Origin: Maribacter sp. MJ134
GTDB lineage: Bacteria > Bacteroidota > Bacteroidia > Flavobacteriales > Flavobacteriaceae
Assembly (NCBI RefSeq): GCF_003970695.1
Contig: NZ_CP034570.1
Span: 62,001 to 126,000 of the forward strand
Length of the DNA: 64,000 nt
Reading direction: 5' to 3'
Shown piece after piece: positions 8,470 through 17,969 of this stretch. The position numbers were made by a program, and so were the translations under genes. Below the pieces are notes generated by a model. It saw only the letters and a program-made list of their open reading frames with translations, had not been told where the DNA came from and searched no databases. Position 1 is the stretch's first letter, and each line of letters opens with the position of its first letter.

Positions 8470-9549
8470 ATGAATAAAAATTATTATGCGGTTTTGATGG
8501 CAGGTGGAGTAGGGTCAAGATTTTGGCCAATAAGCACTGGTGAATATCCAAAGCAATTTCATGACATGTTGGGTACGGGTAAAACCTTGATACAAAAAAC
8601 ATTTGAACGCTTAAACAAGTTTGTTCCAACAGAGAATATTTTGATATTGACCAATGAAAGATATAATGATTTAGTGTTGGAACAATTACCCAAGGTAAAA
8701 CAGGAGCAAGTAGTTCTAGAGCCCGCAATGAGAAATACGGCACCGTGTATTCTTTATGCAGCACTTAAAATTAAGAAGATGAATCCCGATGGGGTTATGA
8801 TAGTGGCCCCGAGTGATCATTGGATTGAAGATGAACAAGCATTTGCAGAAGATGTTACCGCTTGCTTTCAAAAATGTGAAAGGGAGGATGTGTTATGTAC
8901 TTTGGGGATTAAACCCACTTTTCCCAACACGGGTTTTGGATATATAGAGTATAATAAATCAGACGATAATCAAATAAAAAAGGTAAATCAATTTAGGGAA
9001 AAACCGGATTACGAAACCGCCAAGGATTTCTTGGCACAAGGTAATTTTTTGTGGAACGGTGGTATATTTATGTGGAGTGTAAAAACCATTGTGGGAGCTT
9101 TTGAGGCCTATCAGCCCCAGCAATACCAGTTATTTGAGTCAGGTTTTGCATATTACAACACAGAGAAAGAGCGTGGGTTTATAGCAGAAAATTACCCAAA
9201 GGCCGAAAATATTTCAATTGATTATGCTATTTTGGAGCATAGTAGCTCCATATATGTTTTAGCAGCAACCTTTGATTGGAACGATTTGGGCACTTGGGGT
9301 TCATTGTTCGATAAGCTGGATAAGGACTCCGACGGTAACGCAGTAGTAAACGCCAAAGTTTTGGCCGAGGATGCCTCAGGAAATATGATACGTGCGGCGA
9401 AAGATAAAATTGTAGTCGTAGATGGCTTAAAAGATTATATTATAGTTGATAAGGAAGAAGTACTTTTAATCTATCCAAAATCGAAGGAGCAAGACATTAA
9501 AAAAGTCCTGACGAAGGTCAAGGACAAGTTTGGAAGCGAACATGCATAA
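8470..9549 (+). CDS. manC: Mannose-1-phosphate guanylyltransferase
   Basis: 359 residues. It makes GDP-mannose from mannose-1-phosphate and GTP, for surface polysaccharide and glycoprotein synthesis. The nucleotidyltransferase signature AGGVGSRFWPIS is at about 11-22. The metal and substrate motifs VAPSDHWI, NTGFGYIEY, FREKPD and WNGGIFMW follow. The phosphomannose isomerase cupin domain found in long ManC/AlgA proteins is absent, so this is the short monofunctional form usual in Bacteroidota. Only three bases separate it from the DUF389 gene downstream. Confidence 0.92.
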   Translation: MNKNYYAVLMAGGVGSRFWPISTGEYPKQFHDMLGTGKTLIQKTFERLNKFVPTENILILTNERYNDLVLEQLPKVKQEQVVLEPAMRNTAPCILYAALKIKKMNPDGVMIVAPSDHWIEDEQAFAEDVTACFQKCEREDVLCTLGIKPTFPNTGFGYIEYNKSDDNQIKKVNQFREKPDYETAKDFLAQGNFLWNGGIFMWSVKTIVGAFEAYQPQQYQLFESGFAYYNTEKERGFIAENYPKAENISIDYAILEHSSSIYVLAATFDWNDLGTWGSLFDKLDKDSDGNAVVNAKVLAEDASGNMIRAAKDKIVVVDGLKDYIIVDKEEVLLIYPKSKEQDIKKVLTKVKDKFGSEHA

Positions 9550-9552
9550 GAT

Positions 9553-11022
9553 ATGAGTCAAGGTTTAAATCAAGATAATATCACCCCTACAGAGAAACCT
9601 CAAGAAAGTGGTGAGGAGGTAAAAAAAGACCTGAAGGGTTTAGCGGGTAGTGTAAAAAGGTTTTTATCCGAGCTGTTGGATATACGAACTAACACGGATC
9701 AGGATGCCACCAAGGAAGCTATTATTGCAGACATTCCTTTCAAAGGGCACACGTCTTGGATTCTTATCTGTTCTATTTTTATAGCCTCTATCGGGTTAAA
9801 CGCGAACTCTACCGCTGTTGTCATTGGTGCGATGCTTATTTCGCCATTAATGGGCCCTATCTTAGGAATTGGCTTGTCTATTGGCATAAACGATATTGAT
9901 ACTTTAAAGCGTTCTCTTAAGAATTTTGCGGTAATGGTTATACTAAGTGTTTTAACCGCTTTTCTTTTCTTTAAGTTTTTTCCGCTTCGAAATGAATCAT
10001 CCGAGTTATTGGCAAGAACCGCACCAGATATAAGGGATGTTTTAATCGCTTTCTTTGGTGGTCTGGCCCTAGTTATCGCCAGAGCTAAAAAAGGAACTAT
10101 CGCAAGTGTTATATTCGGTGTGGCCATTGCTACCGCGTTGATGCCTCCACTTTGTACCGTGGGGTTTGGATTGGCTATCGGGAATTGGGAATATGCCATG
10201 GGTGCTATGTATTTATTTACGATAAATACGATTTTCATTGCCCTGGCTACCTTTCTAATCATAAAGTTGTTGCGGTTTCCAATGGTGCGCTATGTCAATT
10301 CTAAAAGGCGTAGACTCATTGCTAGACTGGCTTCCTTAGTGGCGGTCGCCGTAATGATACCTGCGGGAATAACCTTCTACAGTGTATTTCAAGAATCACT
10401 TTTTAGAAGAGAGGCAAACAATTTTATAAACGAAAAAATTGCGCTGTATCAATTTTCCGGAGAGGGTAGATTTTTAGAGGATTTTACAGATATAGAATTT
10501 AATGACGGCCTAGACCCTTCCATTGAAATAGTTTTTATGGGAAGTGAGACTATTCCGGATAACATTATTGCTACCTGGGAAAACCAAATGAACGAATACC
10601 CTAAATTAAAGGGAAGTGCGCTAAACGTAGTTCAGGGCTCAAAAAGTGGAGCGGCGAATGAACTCAAATATGTGAATGAACTTTACGAATCTCAAAAAAA
10701 TCAATTATCGAGTAAAGACGAAAAAATAGCGCTGTTGGAATCGGAGCTGACGCGCCTAAATAAAAGTGCGGTAGGTCAAATACCATTTGCAGAGATAAGT
10801 CTTGAGGCCAAGACCAATTACGAAAATTTATACCGCCTAGGGTATTCTTACCTCATTTCTACTGATTTTACTAAGACGGATACCATACCAGTTTTTGAGG
10901 TGACTTGGAAAAAGGAAGCTAAGCGTTTTCAAACAGAAAAAGATGCAAAAAAACTTTTCGAATGGCTTAAACTTCGTTTGAAAGATGAAAATATCAAGAT
11001 AAAAGAAGTTATTAGTGACTAG
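9553..11022 (+). CDS. DUF389 family integral membrane protein
   Basis: 489 residues. A hydrophilic N-terminus of about 60 residues precedes roughly six membrane segments (about 70-255) carrying the DUF389 signature NSTAVVIGAMLISPLMGPILGIG. A periplasmic or cytosolic tail follows, with a short coiled coil (KNQLSSKDEKIALLESELTRL, about 385-405). The family function is unknown. Some members are annotated as hydrophobic or transporter-like proteins without biochemical support. It is the last gene of the SprT-manC run, and its stop overlaps that of mlaF on the other strand by four bases. Confidence 0.85.
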   Translation: MSQGLNQDNITPTEKPQESGEEVKKDLKGLAGSVKRFLSELLDIRTNTDQDATKEAIIADIPFKGHTSWILICSIFIASIGLNANSTAVVIGAMLISPLMGPILGIGLSIGINDIDTLKRSLKNFAVMVILSVLTAFLFFKFFPLRNESSELLARTAPDIRDVLIAFFGGLALVIARAKKGTIASVIFGVAIATALMPPLCTVGFGLAIGNWEYAMGAMYLFTINTIFIALATFLIIKLLRFPMVRYVNSKRRRLIARLASLVAVAVMIPAGITFYSVFQESLFRREANNFINEKIALYQFSGEGRFLEDFTDIEFNDGLDPSIEIVFMGSETIPDNIIATWENQMNEYPKLKGSALNVVQGSKSGAANELKYVNELYESQKNQLSSKDEKIALLESELTRLNKSAVGQIPFAEISLEAKTNYENLYRLGYSYLISTDFTKTDTIPVFEVTWKKEAKRFQTEKDAKKLFEWLKLRLKDENIKIKEVISD

Positions 11023-11786
11023 TTTCGCTCTTCAATATACATCTGGCGAACTTTTTTGAACAGATCGGAAGAGTACACAAAATTCGTTACGGCTTCATTG
11101 TCCGTTTTAAATATTTCATTTTTAGTGCCTTCCCATTCCTTAAGACCATTTTTAAGAAATAATATCTTTTCCCCTATTTGCATCACGGAATTCATATCAT
11201 GTGTGTTTATCACTGTGGTAATATCGTATTCTTCCGTAATTTCTTTGATTAAGTTGTCAATTAAAATAGCCGTTTTAGGATCTAGTCCGGAGTTAGGTTC
11301 GTCGCAGAAAAGATACTTTGGGTTCATAACAATGGCCCTTGCAATGGCGACACGTTTTTGCATTCCACCGGAGATTTCAGATGGGTATTTGTGATGGGCA
11401 TCAATTAAATTCACTCTCTTTAATACCGTGTTTACGCGATCTTCCATTTCCGAGGCAGACTGTTTAGTGAACATTTCCAAAGGAAATTTTACATTTCCTT
11501 CAACCGTCATACTATCAAAAAGTGCACTGCCCTGGAAGACCATACCCATATCTTGGCGCAAATCTCTCTTTTCATCTTCGGTTAGTTTAGCGTATTGTCT
11601 GCCATCGTAGACAATGGAACCTTCTTCAGGACTAAAGAGACCTAGAAGACATTTTAAGAAAACTGTTTTTCCCGATCCACTTTGTCCGATGACCAAATTG
11701 GTTTTCCCATTTTCAAAAGTTGTGGATATTCCTTTAAGAACATGTGCTTCTCCAAACGATTTCTGTATGTCATTCACTTCTATCAT
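11019..11786 (-). CDS. mlaF: MlaF-type ABC transporter ATP-binding protein
   Basis: 255 residues from the ATG at 11784-11786. The open frame extends further upstream, but that part is read inside mlaE and is not real. Walker A is GQSGSGKT, the ABC signature is ISGGMQKR, Walker B is YLFCDEPNSGLD, and the H-loop His is in NTHDMNS. It powers phospholipid transport between outer and inner membranes together with MlaE. The stop of mlaE and the start of mlaF share one base (TAATG), a coupled pair. No MCE-domain protein (MlaD) gene is present beside them. Confidence 0.9.
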   Translation of the reverse strand: MIEVNDIQKSFGEAHVLKGISTTFENGKTNLVIGQSGSGKTVFLKCLLGLFSPEEGSIVYDGRQYAKLTEDEKRDLRQDMGMVFQGSALFDSMTVEGNVKFPLEMFTKQSASEMEDRVNTVLKRVNLIDAHHKYPSEISGGMQKRVAIARAIVMNPKYLFCDEPNSGLDPKTAILIDNLIKEITEEYDITTVINTHDMNSVMQIGEKILFLKNGLKEWEGTKNEIFKTDNEAVTNFVYSSDLFKKVRQMYIEERN

Positions 11787-12523
11787 TAGCCTAAGAGAAG
11801 TTGCGTTAATAAATAGTTTAAGATAATGATCACCACACTTGTCCACACGAATGCAGTGGTGCTGGCCTTCCCCACTTCTAAAGCTCCACCTTTCATATAA
11901 TAGCCATGAAAGGACGGAATTGTAGCTATGACAAAGGCAAAGATTAAAGTTTTTACAAAAGCGTAGGCAATGTGAAAGGGGACAAAATCTGTCTGAAGCC
12001 CCGATACAAAATCGGCACTGGTTAAAAAGCCACCGAATACACCCGCTATCCATCCTCCAAAAATGCCCACATACATAGAAATGGCAATAGCAAAGGGATA
12101 GAAAAGCATGGCGATTATCTTAGGAAAGACTAAATAATTCAATGAGTTTACACCCATGACTTCAAGCGCGTCTATTTGTTCCGTTACCCGCATGGTACCG
12201 ATACTCGAGGTAATGTAAGAACCTACTTTGCCGGCCATTATTATCGATACGAAAGTGGGCGCGAACTCTAGGATAACGGATTGCCTAGTGGCAAAACCTA
12301 TAAGACTTCTCGGTATAATAGGATTGGTAAGGTTTAAGGCCGTCTGTATGGCAACGACCGCACCGATGAAAAAAGAGATAAAAACGATGATACCCAAAGA
12401 GCCGTATATGAGCTCGTCTATTTCCTTTAAAATGAGCGATTTCATTATCCTCCATTTGGTCGGTTTTTTAAAAACCTCCCGAACCATAATTGAGTAGCTG
12501 CCAATAGACGCTAAGTAGTTCAT
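11786..12523 (-). CDS. mlaE: MlaE-type ABC transporter permease
   Basis: 245 residues with about five or six membrane segments. The MlaE signature is present: FIGAVVAIQTALNLTNP, RSLIGFATRQSVILEFAPTF and the segment IGTMRVTEQIDALEVMGVNSL. It is the permease of an Mla-like transporter that keeps outer-membrane lipid asymmetry. The start is the ATG at 12521-12523, followed by a short amphipathic helix before the first membrane segment. It is the first gene of the mlaEF pair. Confidence 0.9.
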   Translation of the reverse strand: MNYLASIGSYSIMVREVFKKPTKWRIMKSLILKEIDELIYGSLGIIVFISFFIGAVVAIQTALNLTNPIIPRSLIGFATRQSVILEFAPTFVSIIMAGKVGSYITSSIGTMRVTEQIDALEVMGVNSLNYLVFPKIIAMLFYPFAIAISMYVGIFGGWIAGVFGGFLTSADFVSGLQTDFVPFHIAYAFVKTLIFAFVIATIPSFHGYYMKGGALEVGKASTTAFVWTSVVIIILNYLLTQLLLG

Positions 12524-12634
12524 ATATTAAGAATATATTTCTTAACGTAAAAATAAGAATAAAGGACTTCATTTAACTTCCAATTAAACTTTTAAGAAGG
12601 ATTTTATTTACTTTTACGCATCAACATTCGCAGC

Positions 12635-14305
12635 ATGAACAAAAGAAATCGAATTTCCTTTTTAACCCTTTTTGCAGGTATTTTCACTGTGTTCAACCTA
12701 TCGGCACAAAAGAAAGGCAAAATGGTAGATGAGAGTAATCTTAGGACTTCGCCAAAATTGGTAGTGGGTATCGTTGTAGACCAAATGCGTTATGATTATT
12801 TGACCCGTTTTTATAATGATTTTGGAGATGACGGGTTTAAGCGAATGGTGGAAGAAGGTTTTAACTGTAAGAATAACCACTTTAATTATGCGCCTACTAG
12901 CACAGGGCCAGGGCATACCTCGGTATATACCGGTACCACTCCTGCTACGCATGGTATTATTGGAAACAATTGGTATGACAAAGAACAGGATATTGAAGTC
13001 TACTGTGCGTCCGATGATAGCTATAGTTCTGTGGGTACCATGTCTGATGCCGGAAAAATGTCACCACATCGTATGACGGGTACAACAATTACCGATGAGT
13101 TGCGCCTACATACACAGATGAGGGGTAAGACCATTGCTATAGCGTTAAAGGATAGAGGTGCAGTTCTTCCAGGGGGGCATACGGCCAATGCTGCTTATTG
13201 GTTTCATGGTGCCGACGAGGGAAAATGGATAACTAGTTCATATTATATGACCACGTTGCCAAAATGGGTGAACGATTTTAATTCTTCTGGTGCGGCACAG
13301 TCTTACAAAAAACCTTGGAATACTTTAAGGGATATCACCAGCTACACGGAAAGTGGAACGGATGACAATAAGTACGAAGGGCTGTTTGAGACGGAAATGA
13401 CACCTACCTTTCCCCATAGCACTCCAAACTTATTGGATAAGACAAGGGATTTTGAATTTATTAAGGCCACGCCTTATGGGAATAGTATTACCGCTGATTT
13501 TGCCATTGAAGCATTAAAAAATGAAAACCTGGGAAAGGATGATATACCGGATTTTTTGGCAATAAGTTTTTCTAGCACCGATTATGTAGGACATAAATTC
13601 GGGGTCAATTCAAAAGAAATTCAAGATACTTACTTGCGACTAGATGAAGACCTGGCGCGTTTGTTCAAAGCATTGGACAAAAATGTTGGCGAAGGGGAAT
13701 ATACACTCTTTTTGACCGCTGATCATGGTGCCATAGAAGTGCCTGCTTATTTGAAGGATGTTAAGATACCGGCAGGTCATGTAGATTATAACACTACGAA
13801 AGACAAGTTTTCGGATTTTTTAAAATATAAGTACGGAACGGAAGATATAGTAAAGAATTTTTCAAATCTGCAATTGTTTTTAGATCATAAGATTATAAAG
13901 AACTTGGATTTAAGTTTAAAAGATGTACAAGAGGAGATTGCGAAAGAATTTCTGGGTTACGATTATGTAGATAAGGTATATACAGGGTATCAAATGTGGC
14001 AATATCAGTATACTTCTGGTATCCCGTACATACTTCAAAAGGGGTATAACCAAAAACGGTCCGGTGATGTCTTGGTGGTCTTAAAGCCTAACACTATTAG
14101 CTATCCTATGACAGGGTCCACTCATGGTTCTCCTCAAATATATGACACACATACGCCATTACTTTTCTACGGGAAAGGCATCAAAAAAGGAAATACAGTA
14201 CTACGGACAGAAATTCCCGATATTGCCCCTACGGTGGCCGCCTTGTTGGGAATTTCCTTTCCAAGCGGTACCACGGGAAAGCCTATTCCAGAGGTATTAC
14301 AGTAA
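12635..14305 (+). CDS. PafA-like periplasmic alkaline phosphatase
   Basis: 556 residues with a Sec signal peptide (cleavage near LSA-Q25). It hydrolyses phosphate monoesters outside the cytoplasm. It resembles PafA, the calcium-activated alkaline phosphatase of Flavobacterium/Elizabethkingia. The nucleophile Thr is in APTSTGPGH (Thr90 by spacing), Asn111 is in GNNWYD, and the Lys and Arg of LKDRGAVLPGG (about 172 and 174) contact phosphate. The zinc ligands are in STDYVGHKFG, LTADHGAIEVP and GSTHGSPQ. All expected metal and phosphate residues appear present. It probably forms a short operon with murI, eight bases downstream. Confidence 0.88.
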   Translation: MNKRNRISFLTLFAGIFTVFNLSAQKKGKMVDESNLRTSPKLVVGIVVDQMRYDYLTRFYNDFGDDGFKRMVEEGFNCKNNHFNYAPTSTGPGHTSVYTGTTPATHGIIGNNWYDKEQDIEVYCASDDSYSSVGTMSDAGKMSPHRMTGTTITDELRLHTQMRGKTIAIALKDRGAVLPGGHTANAAYWFHGADEGKWITSSYYMTTLPKWVNDFNSSGAAQSYKKPWNTLRDITSYTESGTDDNKYEGLFETEMTPTFPHSTPNLLDKTRDFEFIKATPYGNSITADFAIEALKNENLGKDDIPDFLAISFSSTDYVGHKFGVNSKEIQDTYLRLDEDLARLFKALDKNVGEGEYTLFLTADHGAIEVPAYLKDVKIPAGHVDYNTTKDKFSDFLKYKYGTEDIVKNFSNLQLFLDHKIIKNLDLSLKDVQEEIAKEFLGYDYVDKVYTGYQMWQYQYTSGIPYILQKGYNQKRSGDVLVVLKPNTISYPMTGSTHGSPQIYDTHTPLLFYGKGIKKGNTVLRTEIPDIAPTVAALLGISFPSGTTGKPIPEVLQ

Positions 14306-14313
14306 TTATTATT

Positions 14314-15102
14314 ATGAGTAGACTTCCAATAGGTATATTTGACTCGGGCGTGGGAGGTACATCCATATGGAAAGAAATCCATAACCTTTTGCCTAACGAG
14401 CATTGTATATATTTAGCGGATAGTAGAAATGCTCCCTACGGAGAAAAATCACCTGAGGAAATACTACGGTTAAGTATCAAGAATACTGAATTTCTCTTAG
14501 ATAAAGGGTGTAAGCTGATAGTTGTAGCCTGCAATACGGCCACCACCAATGCGATTGACTATTTAAGAAAAACGTACAAAATACCTCTTATCGGCATTGA
14601 ACCGGCGATAAAACCGGCAGCATTAAATTCAAAATCAAAGCGGGTTGGTGTATTGGCGACTAAAGGAACTTTGTCCAGCACTTTGTTTCATAGTACTGCT
14701 CAAAACCACGCCGAAGGAATAGAAATTATTGAGCAACAGGGTAAAGGTTTAGTGGAGCTTATAGAAAAAGGGGCATTACAAAGTGAGGCTATCAGAGGGC
14801 TTTTAAAAGAATTTTTAGAACCGATGATCGCTAAGGATATAGATTACCTTGTATTGGGATGTACGCATTATCCTTATTTAATACCTGTATTAAAGGAGTT
14901 GTTGCCGGAGCATGTGCAAATTATCGATTCGGGCGAAGCAGTGGCTAGGCAGACCAAAGCAATTTTGAAAAAAGTGGGAAATTTAAATAGGGCCAGCGAA
15001 AAAGGAACGCACCAATTTTTTACCAATGGGGATGTAGCTGTTTTGCAGCGTTTTGTCCTCAAGGAATCGGTTCAGCAAGAAGTAAGCTTTTTAGACTTTT
15101 AA
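14314..15102 (+). CDS. murI: Glutamate racemase
   Basis: 262 residues. It makes D-glutamate for peptidoglycan. The two catalytic cysteines are present: VVACNTA (Cys73) and LGCTHYPYL (Cys183). The N-terminal IGIFDSGVGG contains the conserved Asp10-Ser11. The length fits the family. The 3' end overlaps folA on the opposite strand by four bases. Confidence 0.95.
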   Translation: MSRLPIGIFDSGVGGTSIWKEIHNLLPNEHCIYLADSRNAPYGEKSPEEILRLSIKNTEFLLDKGCKLIVVACNTATTNAIDYLRKTYKIPLIGIEPAIKPAALNSKSKRVGVLATKGTLSSTLFHSTAQNHAEGIEIIEQQGKGLVELIEKGALQSEAIRGLLKEFLEPMIAKDIDYLVLGCTHYPYLIPVLKELLPEHVQIIDSGEAVARQTKAILKKVGNLNRASEKGTHQFFTNGDVAVLQRFVLKESVQQEVSFLDF

Positions 15103-15599
15103 GAACCTGAAATTTTATGGTACGTTAGGTACGTAAAAGCATATGCGTGTTTTTCATCTTTTGGGTGATATTTTTCGGAGACAAGTTCCCATTTTTCTGT
15201 ATCGATCTTAGGGAAAAAAGTGTCCGCTTCAAAATTACTGTGCACTCTTGTAAGTTCAATCTTGTTGGAATAAGGTAGTCCCTGACGATAAATTTCACCT
15301 CCACCAATAATAAAAACATTTTCGTCTTCCGCCAGTTTCAAAGCTTCTTCAAGCCCGTGGACTATGATACAATCCTTAAAGGGCACCGTATAATTTTTAT
15401 CCCGAGTTATTATAATATGGATGCGGTTAGGCAGTGGTTTAGGAAAGCTTTCAAAGGTCTTACGACCCATGATGATTTTATGTCCCGTTGTTAATTTTTT
15501 AAAACGCTTAAAATCGTTTGGCAGGTGCCACAAAAGGTCGTTGTCCTTTCCAAGGGCGTTATTCTCCGCGGCGGCGGCAATTATGGTAATACTGTTCAC
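15099..15599 (-). CDS. folA: Dihydrofolate reductase
   Basis: 166 residues. It reduces dihydrofolate to tetrahydrofolate with NADPH. ITIIAAAAENNALGKDNDLLWHLPNDFKRF is the N-terminal active-site region, here with Asp27 in LPNDFKRFK. The NADPH-binding motifs GHKIIMGRKTFESFPKPLPNR and VFIIGGGEIY are intact. It consumes the dihydrofolate produced by thymidylate synthase, whose gene lies on the same strand 5 kb upstream. Confidence 0.95.
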   Translation of the reverse strand: MNSITIIAAAAENNALGKDNDLLWHLPNDFKRFKKLTTGHKIIMGRKTFESFPKPLPNRIHIIITRDKNYTVPFKDCIIVHGLEEALKLAEDENVFIIGGGEIYRQGLPYSNKIELTRVHSNFEADTFFPKIDTEKWELVSEKYHPKDEKHAYAFTYLTYHKISGS

Positions 15600-15765
15600 T
15601 TAAGTATTTTTAAATATATCTTAATCAAATGCAAAAAGCGGACCAAGTAAATAGGACTATGGCTATCTTTAGGTTAAAGATAAGCTAATTGGGATTTTCT
15701 GGTTTAATTTGTTCTTTTATTCAGAATTGTCTTTTTTCATTGCTGCCTTAATTTCTAGTCATAAG

Positions 15766-16362
15766 ATGTATAATAACCGGCTAACGTATATCATAGGATG
15801 CTTCATAGTTCTTAGCAGTCTTTTTTGTACGTCTCAAACTACAGTACAATCAGCTACATTATCCGATTACGCTCTTGAGCTCACGAACCAAAGGGTAAGT
15901 TATGACCCCAGTTATTTTGCACTAAAATATCCCAACGGTGATGTTCCGAGCGATAAGGGTGTTTGTACAGATGTCATTATTCGCGCCTATAGAAAGTTGG
16001 CAATAGATTTACAAAAAGAAGTGCATGAGGACATGAGGTCCAATTTTGAGGCTTATCCAAATAATTGGGGTTTAACAACAACGGATAAGAATATAGATCA
16101 TCGTAGGGTTCCTAATTTGATGAGGTTTTTTGAACGACATGGCGAGGTAAAAGTTAATTCAGAACTGGCAACAGATTATCTACCCGGGGATATTGTTTGT
16201 TGGGATTTAGGTCATGGACTAACACATATTGGTATAGTGGTGGATAAAAAATCAAAAGATGGAAAGAGAAACCTTATTGTTCATAACATTGGCGCCGGAC
16301 AAGTTCTTGAGGATATGCTTTTTGATTTTAAGATAATTGGGCATTATAGATATAAAGAATAG
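15766..16362 (+). CDS. DUF1287 secreted protein
   Basis: 198 residues from the ATG at 15766, which gives a clean signal peptide; the frame stays open to a TTG at 15709 but that adds no sensible sequence. The DUF1287 hallmarks are present: SYDPSYFALKYPNGDVP, GVCTDVIIRAYR and GDIVCWDLGHGLTHIGIV. Cys, His and Asp in these blocks give the family an NlpC/P60-like papain fold, so a peptidoglycan or amide hydrolase role is plausible but unproven. The next gene starts directly after the stop. Confidence 0.82.
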   Translation: MYNNRLTYIIGCFIVLSSLFCTSQTTVQSATLSDYALELTNQRVSYDPSYFALKYPNGDVPSDKGVCTDVIIRAYRKLAIDLQKEVHEDMRSNFEAYPNNWGLTTTDKNIDHRRVPNLMRFFERHGEVKVNSELATDYLPGDIVCWDLGHGLTHIGIVVDKKSKDGKRNLIVHNIGAGQVLEDMLFDFKIIGHYRYKE

Positions 16363-17448
16363 ATGGATAAAGTAAGAAAGGAATTTCCGGTAACGCGAAA
16401 AGGTATTTACGCGAACACAGCAGTGTATGGGCCCTTGTACGATTCTCTTATAGATTGGCGCCAAGAGCACGATTTAGATTTTCTGCTGCACGGAAGCGGA
16501 ATGCGGGAAAAATCACTTCAAATACTTTCTGATACCCGCAAGACTGTTGGTCAGTTCTTTAACTGCAAAAGGGAGAATGTAGCCTTGATCAACAATTTTT
16601 CCACAGGACTCAATGTTTTGCTAGAAGGTCTTCATCCCAAAAAGAAGATTTTACTTCTGGAGAACGACTATCCTTCCGTCAATTGGTCTTTTGAAAACAG
16701 AGACTTTGACATCTCTTATGTAAAAACGAGTGCTACCGTTGAGGAGAAAATAGAAAAAGCAATAGGCGCTCAACATATCGATGTTTTGGCGCTAAGTGTT
16801 GTGCAATGGCTAGATGGTTTTTTAATTGATTTGGCTTTTATCAAGAAATTAAAAACTACCTATCCTAATTTAATAATCATTGCAGATGGGACACAATTTT
16901 GCGGCACAAGGCAATTTAACTTTGCAGATTCTGGGATAGATGTTTTGGGGGCAAGTGCCTATAAATGGCTTTTGGCCGGTTATGGAAATGGTTTTATGTT
17001 ATTCTCGGACAGTGTAAAGGAACTATTTTCTTTGTCCACTATTGGTTTCAATGCGGCCAATGGCGATTTCGGTAAAAAAGATGCAATACGTTTTGCAAAG
17101 CAATTTGAGCCAGGACATTTGTCATGCCTAAATTTTGGAAGTCTTAAATTTTCGATGGAATTTATGCAGCGCATAGGAATGGATAAAATATCACAGTATA
17201 ATCAATTGCTTTCTGAAAAAGCAAAACAACAGTTTAATTCCCTTGGGTTACTTGAAGATAGAATTGTGGAACGAAAAGCGCACAGTACTATTTTTAATAT
17301 AAAGGTAGATACTAGGGTTTTCAATCATTTATTAGAGAATAATGTGAGTTGTGCACAACGAGGAGACGGTGTTAGGCTTAGTTTTCACTTTTACAATACA
17401 GAAAATGAGATAGATGCTATTGTAAAAATCTTAAAGACAGCCTTATAG
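16363..17448 (+). CDS. Class-V aminotransferase-fold PLP enzyme
   Basis: 361 residues of fold-type I. The PLP lysine is in GASAYKWLLAGYGNGF (about residue 206), and the preceding ADGTQFCG carries the Asp that holds the PLP pyridine nitrogen. The N-terminal GIYANTAVYGP and the Asn-Phe-Ser-Thr-Gly block at about 77-81 fit the cysteine desulfurase/kynureninase-like group. The loop Cys used by desulfurases for persulfide is not obvious, so a desulfurase role is doubtful. Because an ergothioneine cluster without an EgtE lies 1.8 kb away on the other strand, a C-S lyase role is possible. Substrate unknown. Confidence 0.8.
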   Translation: MDKVRKEFPVTRKGIYANTAVYGPLYDSLIDWRQEHDLDFLLHGSGMREKSLQILSDTRKTVGQFFNCKRENVALINNFSTGLNVLLEGLHPKKKILLLENDYPSVNWSFENRDFDISYVKTSATVEEKIEKAIGAQHIDVLALSVVQWLDGFLIDLAFIKKLKTTYPNLIIIADGTQFCGTRQFNFADSGIDVLGASAYKWLLAGYGNGFMLFSDSVKELFSLSTIGFNAANGDFGKKDAIRFAKQFEPGHLSCLNFGSLKFSMEFMQRIGMDKISQYNQLLSEKAKQQFNSLGLLEDRIVERKAHSTIFNIKVDTRVFNHLLENNVSCAQRGDGVRLSFHFYNTENEIDAIVKILKTAL

Positions 17449-17510
17449 CTATTAACTACTTCTAATTTTTGGAGGTTCTAATTTTAAAATTGACGTTAAA
17501 TGTTGCTAAA

Positions 17511-17575
17511 TTTTTATCAAAATGATAAAAATGATGTTAGTCATTGTAAATGAGCATCTTAATGCAGTAGTTTTG
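17511..17575 (+). promoter_or_regulatory. Promoter and palindrome ahead of the E-set glycogen-binding gene
   Basis: TTG (17544-17546) and TAGTTTTG (17568-17575) are 21 bases apart, matching the flavobacterial -33/-7 layout. Just upstream, TTTTTATCA (17511-17519) and TGATAAAAA (17523-17531) form a perfect 9-bp inverted repeat with a three-base spacer, a possible operator. Confidence 0.5.
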
Positions 17576-17600
17576 CCGTATATTCTAAAAATGAATTAAC

Positions 17601-17897
17601 ATGGCAATTGCAAAACAATATTTAAAAACAAAACCAGTATGTAAGGTAACTTTTACCGTGCCTGCTGAAGAAGCAAAAAAAGTAGCGGTAGTTGGAGATT
17701 TCAATAATTGGAGCCCAAAAGGCAGCACTTTAAAAAAATTGAAGAACGGAACTTTTAAAGGTACGTTTGATCTACCAAAAGAAAATTCTTTTGAGTTTAA
17801 GTACATCGTTGATGGTACTTACGTTAACGAAACTGAAGCTGATCGTTATCAGTGGAATGATTATGCAGGTTCTGAGAACGCTGTTCTAGAAGTATAA
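17601..17897 (+). CDS. Isoamylase early-set (CBM48/AMPK1-like) protein
   Basis: 98 residues forming one glycogen-binding beta-sandwich. VAVVGDFNNWSPKG (28-41) is the hallmark of CBM48/AMPK-beta carbohydrate-binding domains, and FEFKYIVDGTYVNETEADRY the second. The protein has no enzyme domain and no signal peptide, so it is a free cytoplasmic carbohydrate-binding module. Such stand-alone E-set proteins are common in Flavobacteriia, with no settled role. It has its own promoter and terminator. Confidence 0.9.
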   Translation: MAIAKQYLKTKPVCKVTFTVPAEEAKKVAVVGDFNNWSPKGSTLKKLKNGTFKGTFDLPKENSFEFKYIVDGTYVNETEADRYQWNDYAGSENAVLEV

Positions 17898-17916
17898 CAT
17901 AGTCAGGAAAAGTTGT

Positions 17917-17950
17917 AAAAAAGGCATGGATATTCTCCATGCCTTTTGCA
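17917..17950. terminator. Terminator between convergent genes
   Basis: AAGGCATGGA (17921-17930) and TCCATGCCTT (17936-17945) form a perfect 10-bp stem. T residues follow and A residues precede it, so it can act in both directions, between the E-set gene and DUF427. Confidence 0.88.
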
Positions 17951-17969
17951 TTTAAGCCTTTATAACCAA

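Noticed and set aside
11787..12053. In-frame N-terminal extension of the mlaF reading frame
   Set aside because: This stretch is the mlaE coding region in another frame, the extension is cysteine-rich nonsense, and the ATP-binding protein begins normally at the ATG overlapping the mlaE stop.
16363..17448. SufS/IscS cysteine desulfurase
   Set aside because: The active-site loop cysteine is not evident and no suf or isc genes are nearby.
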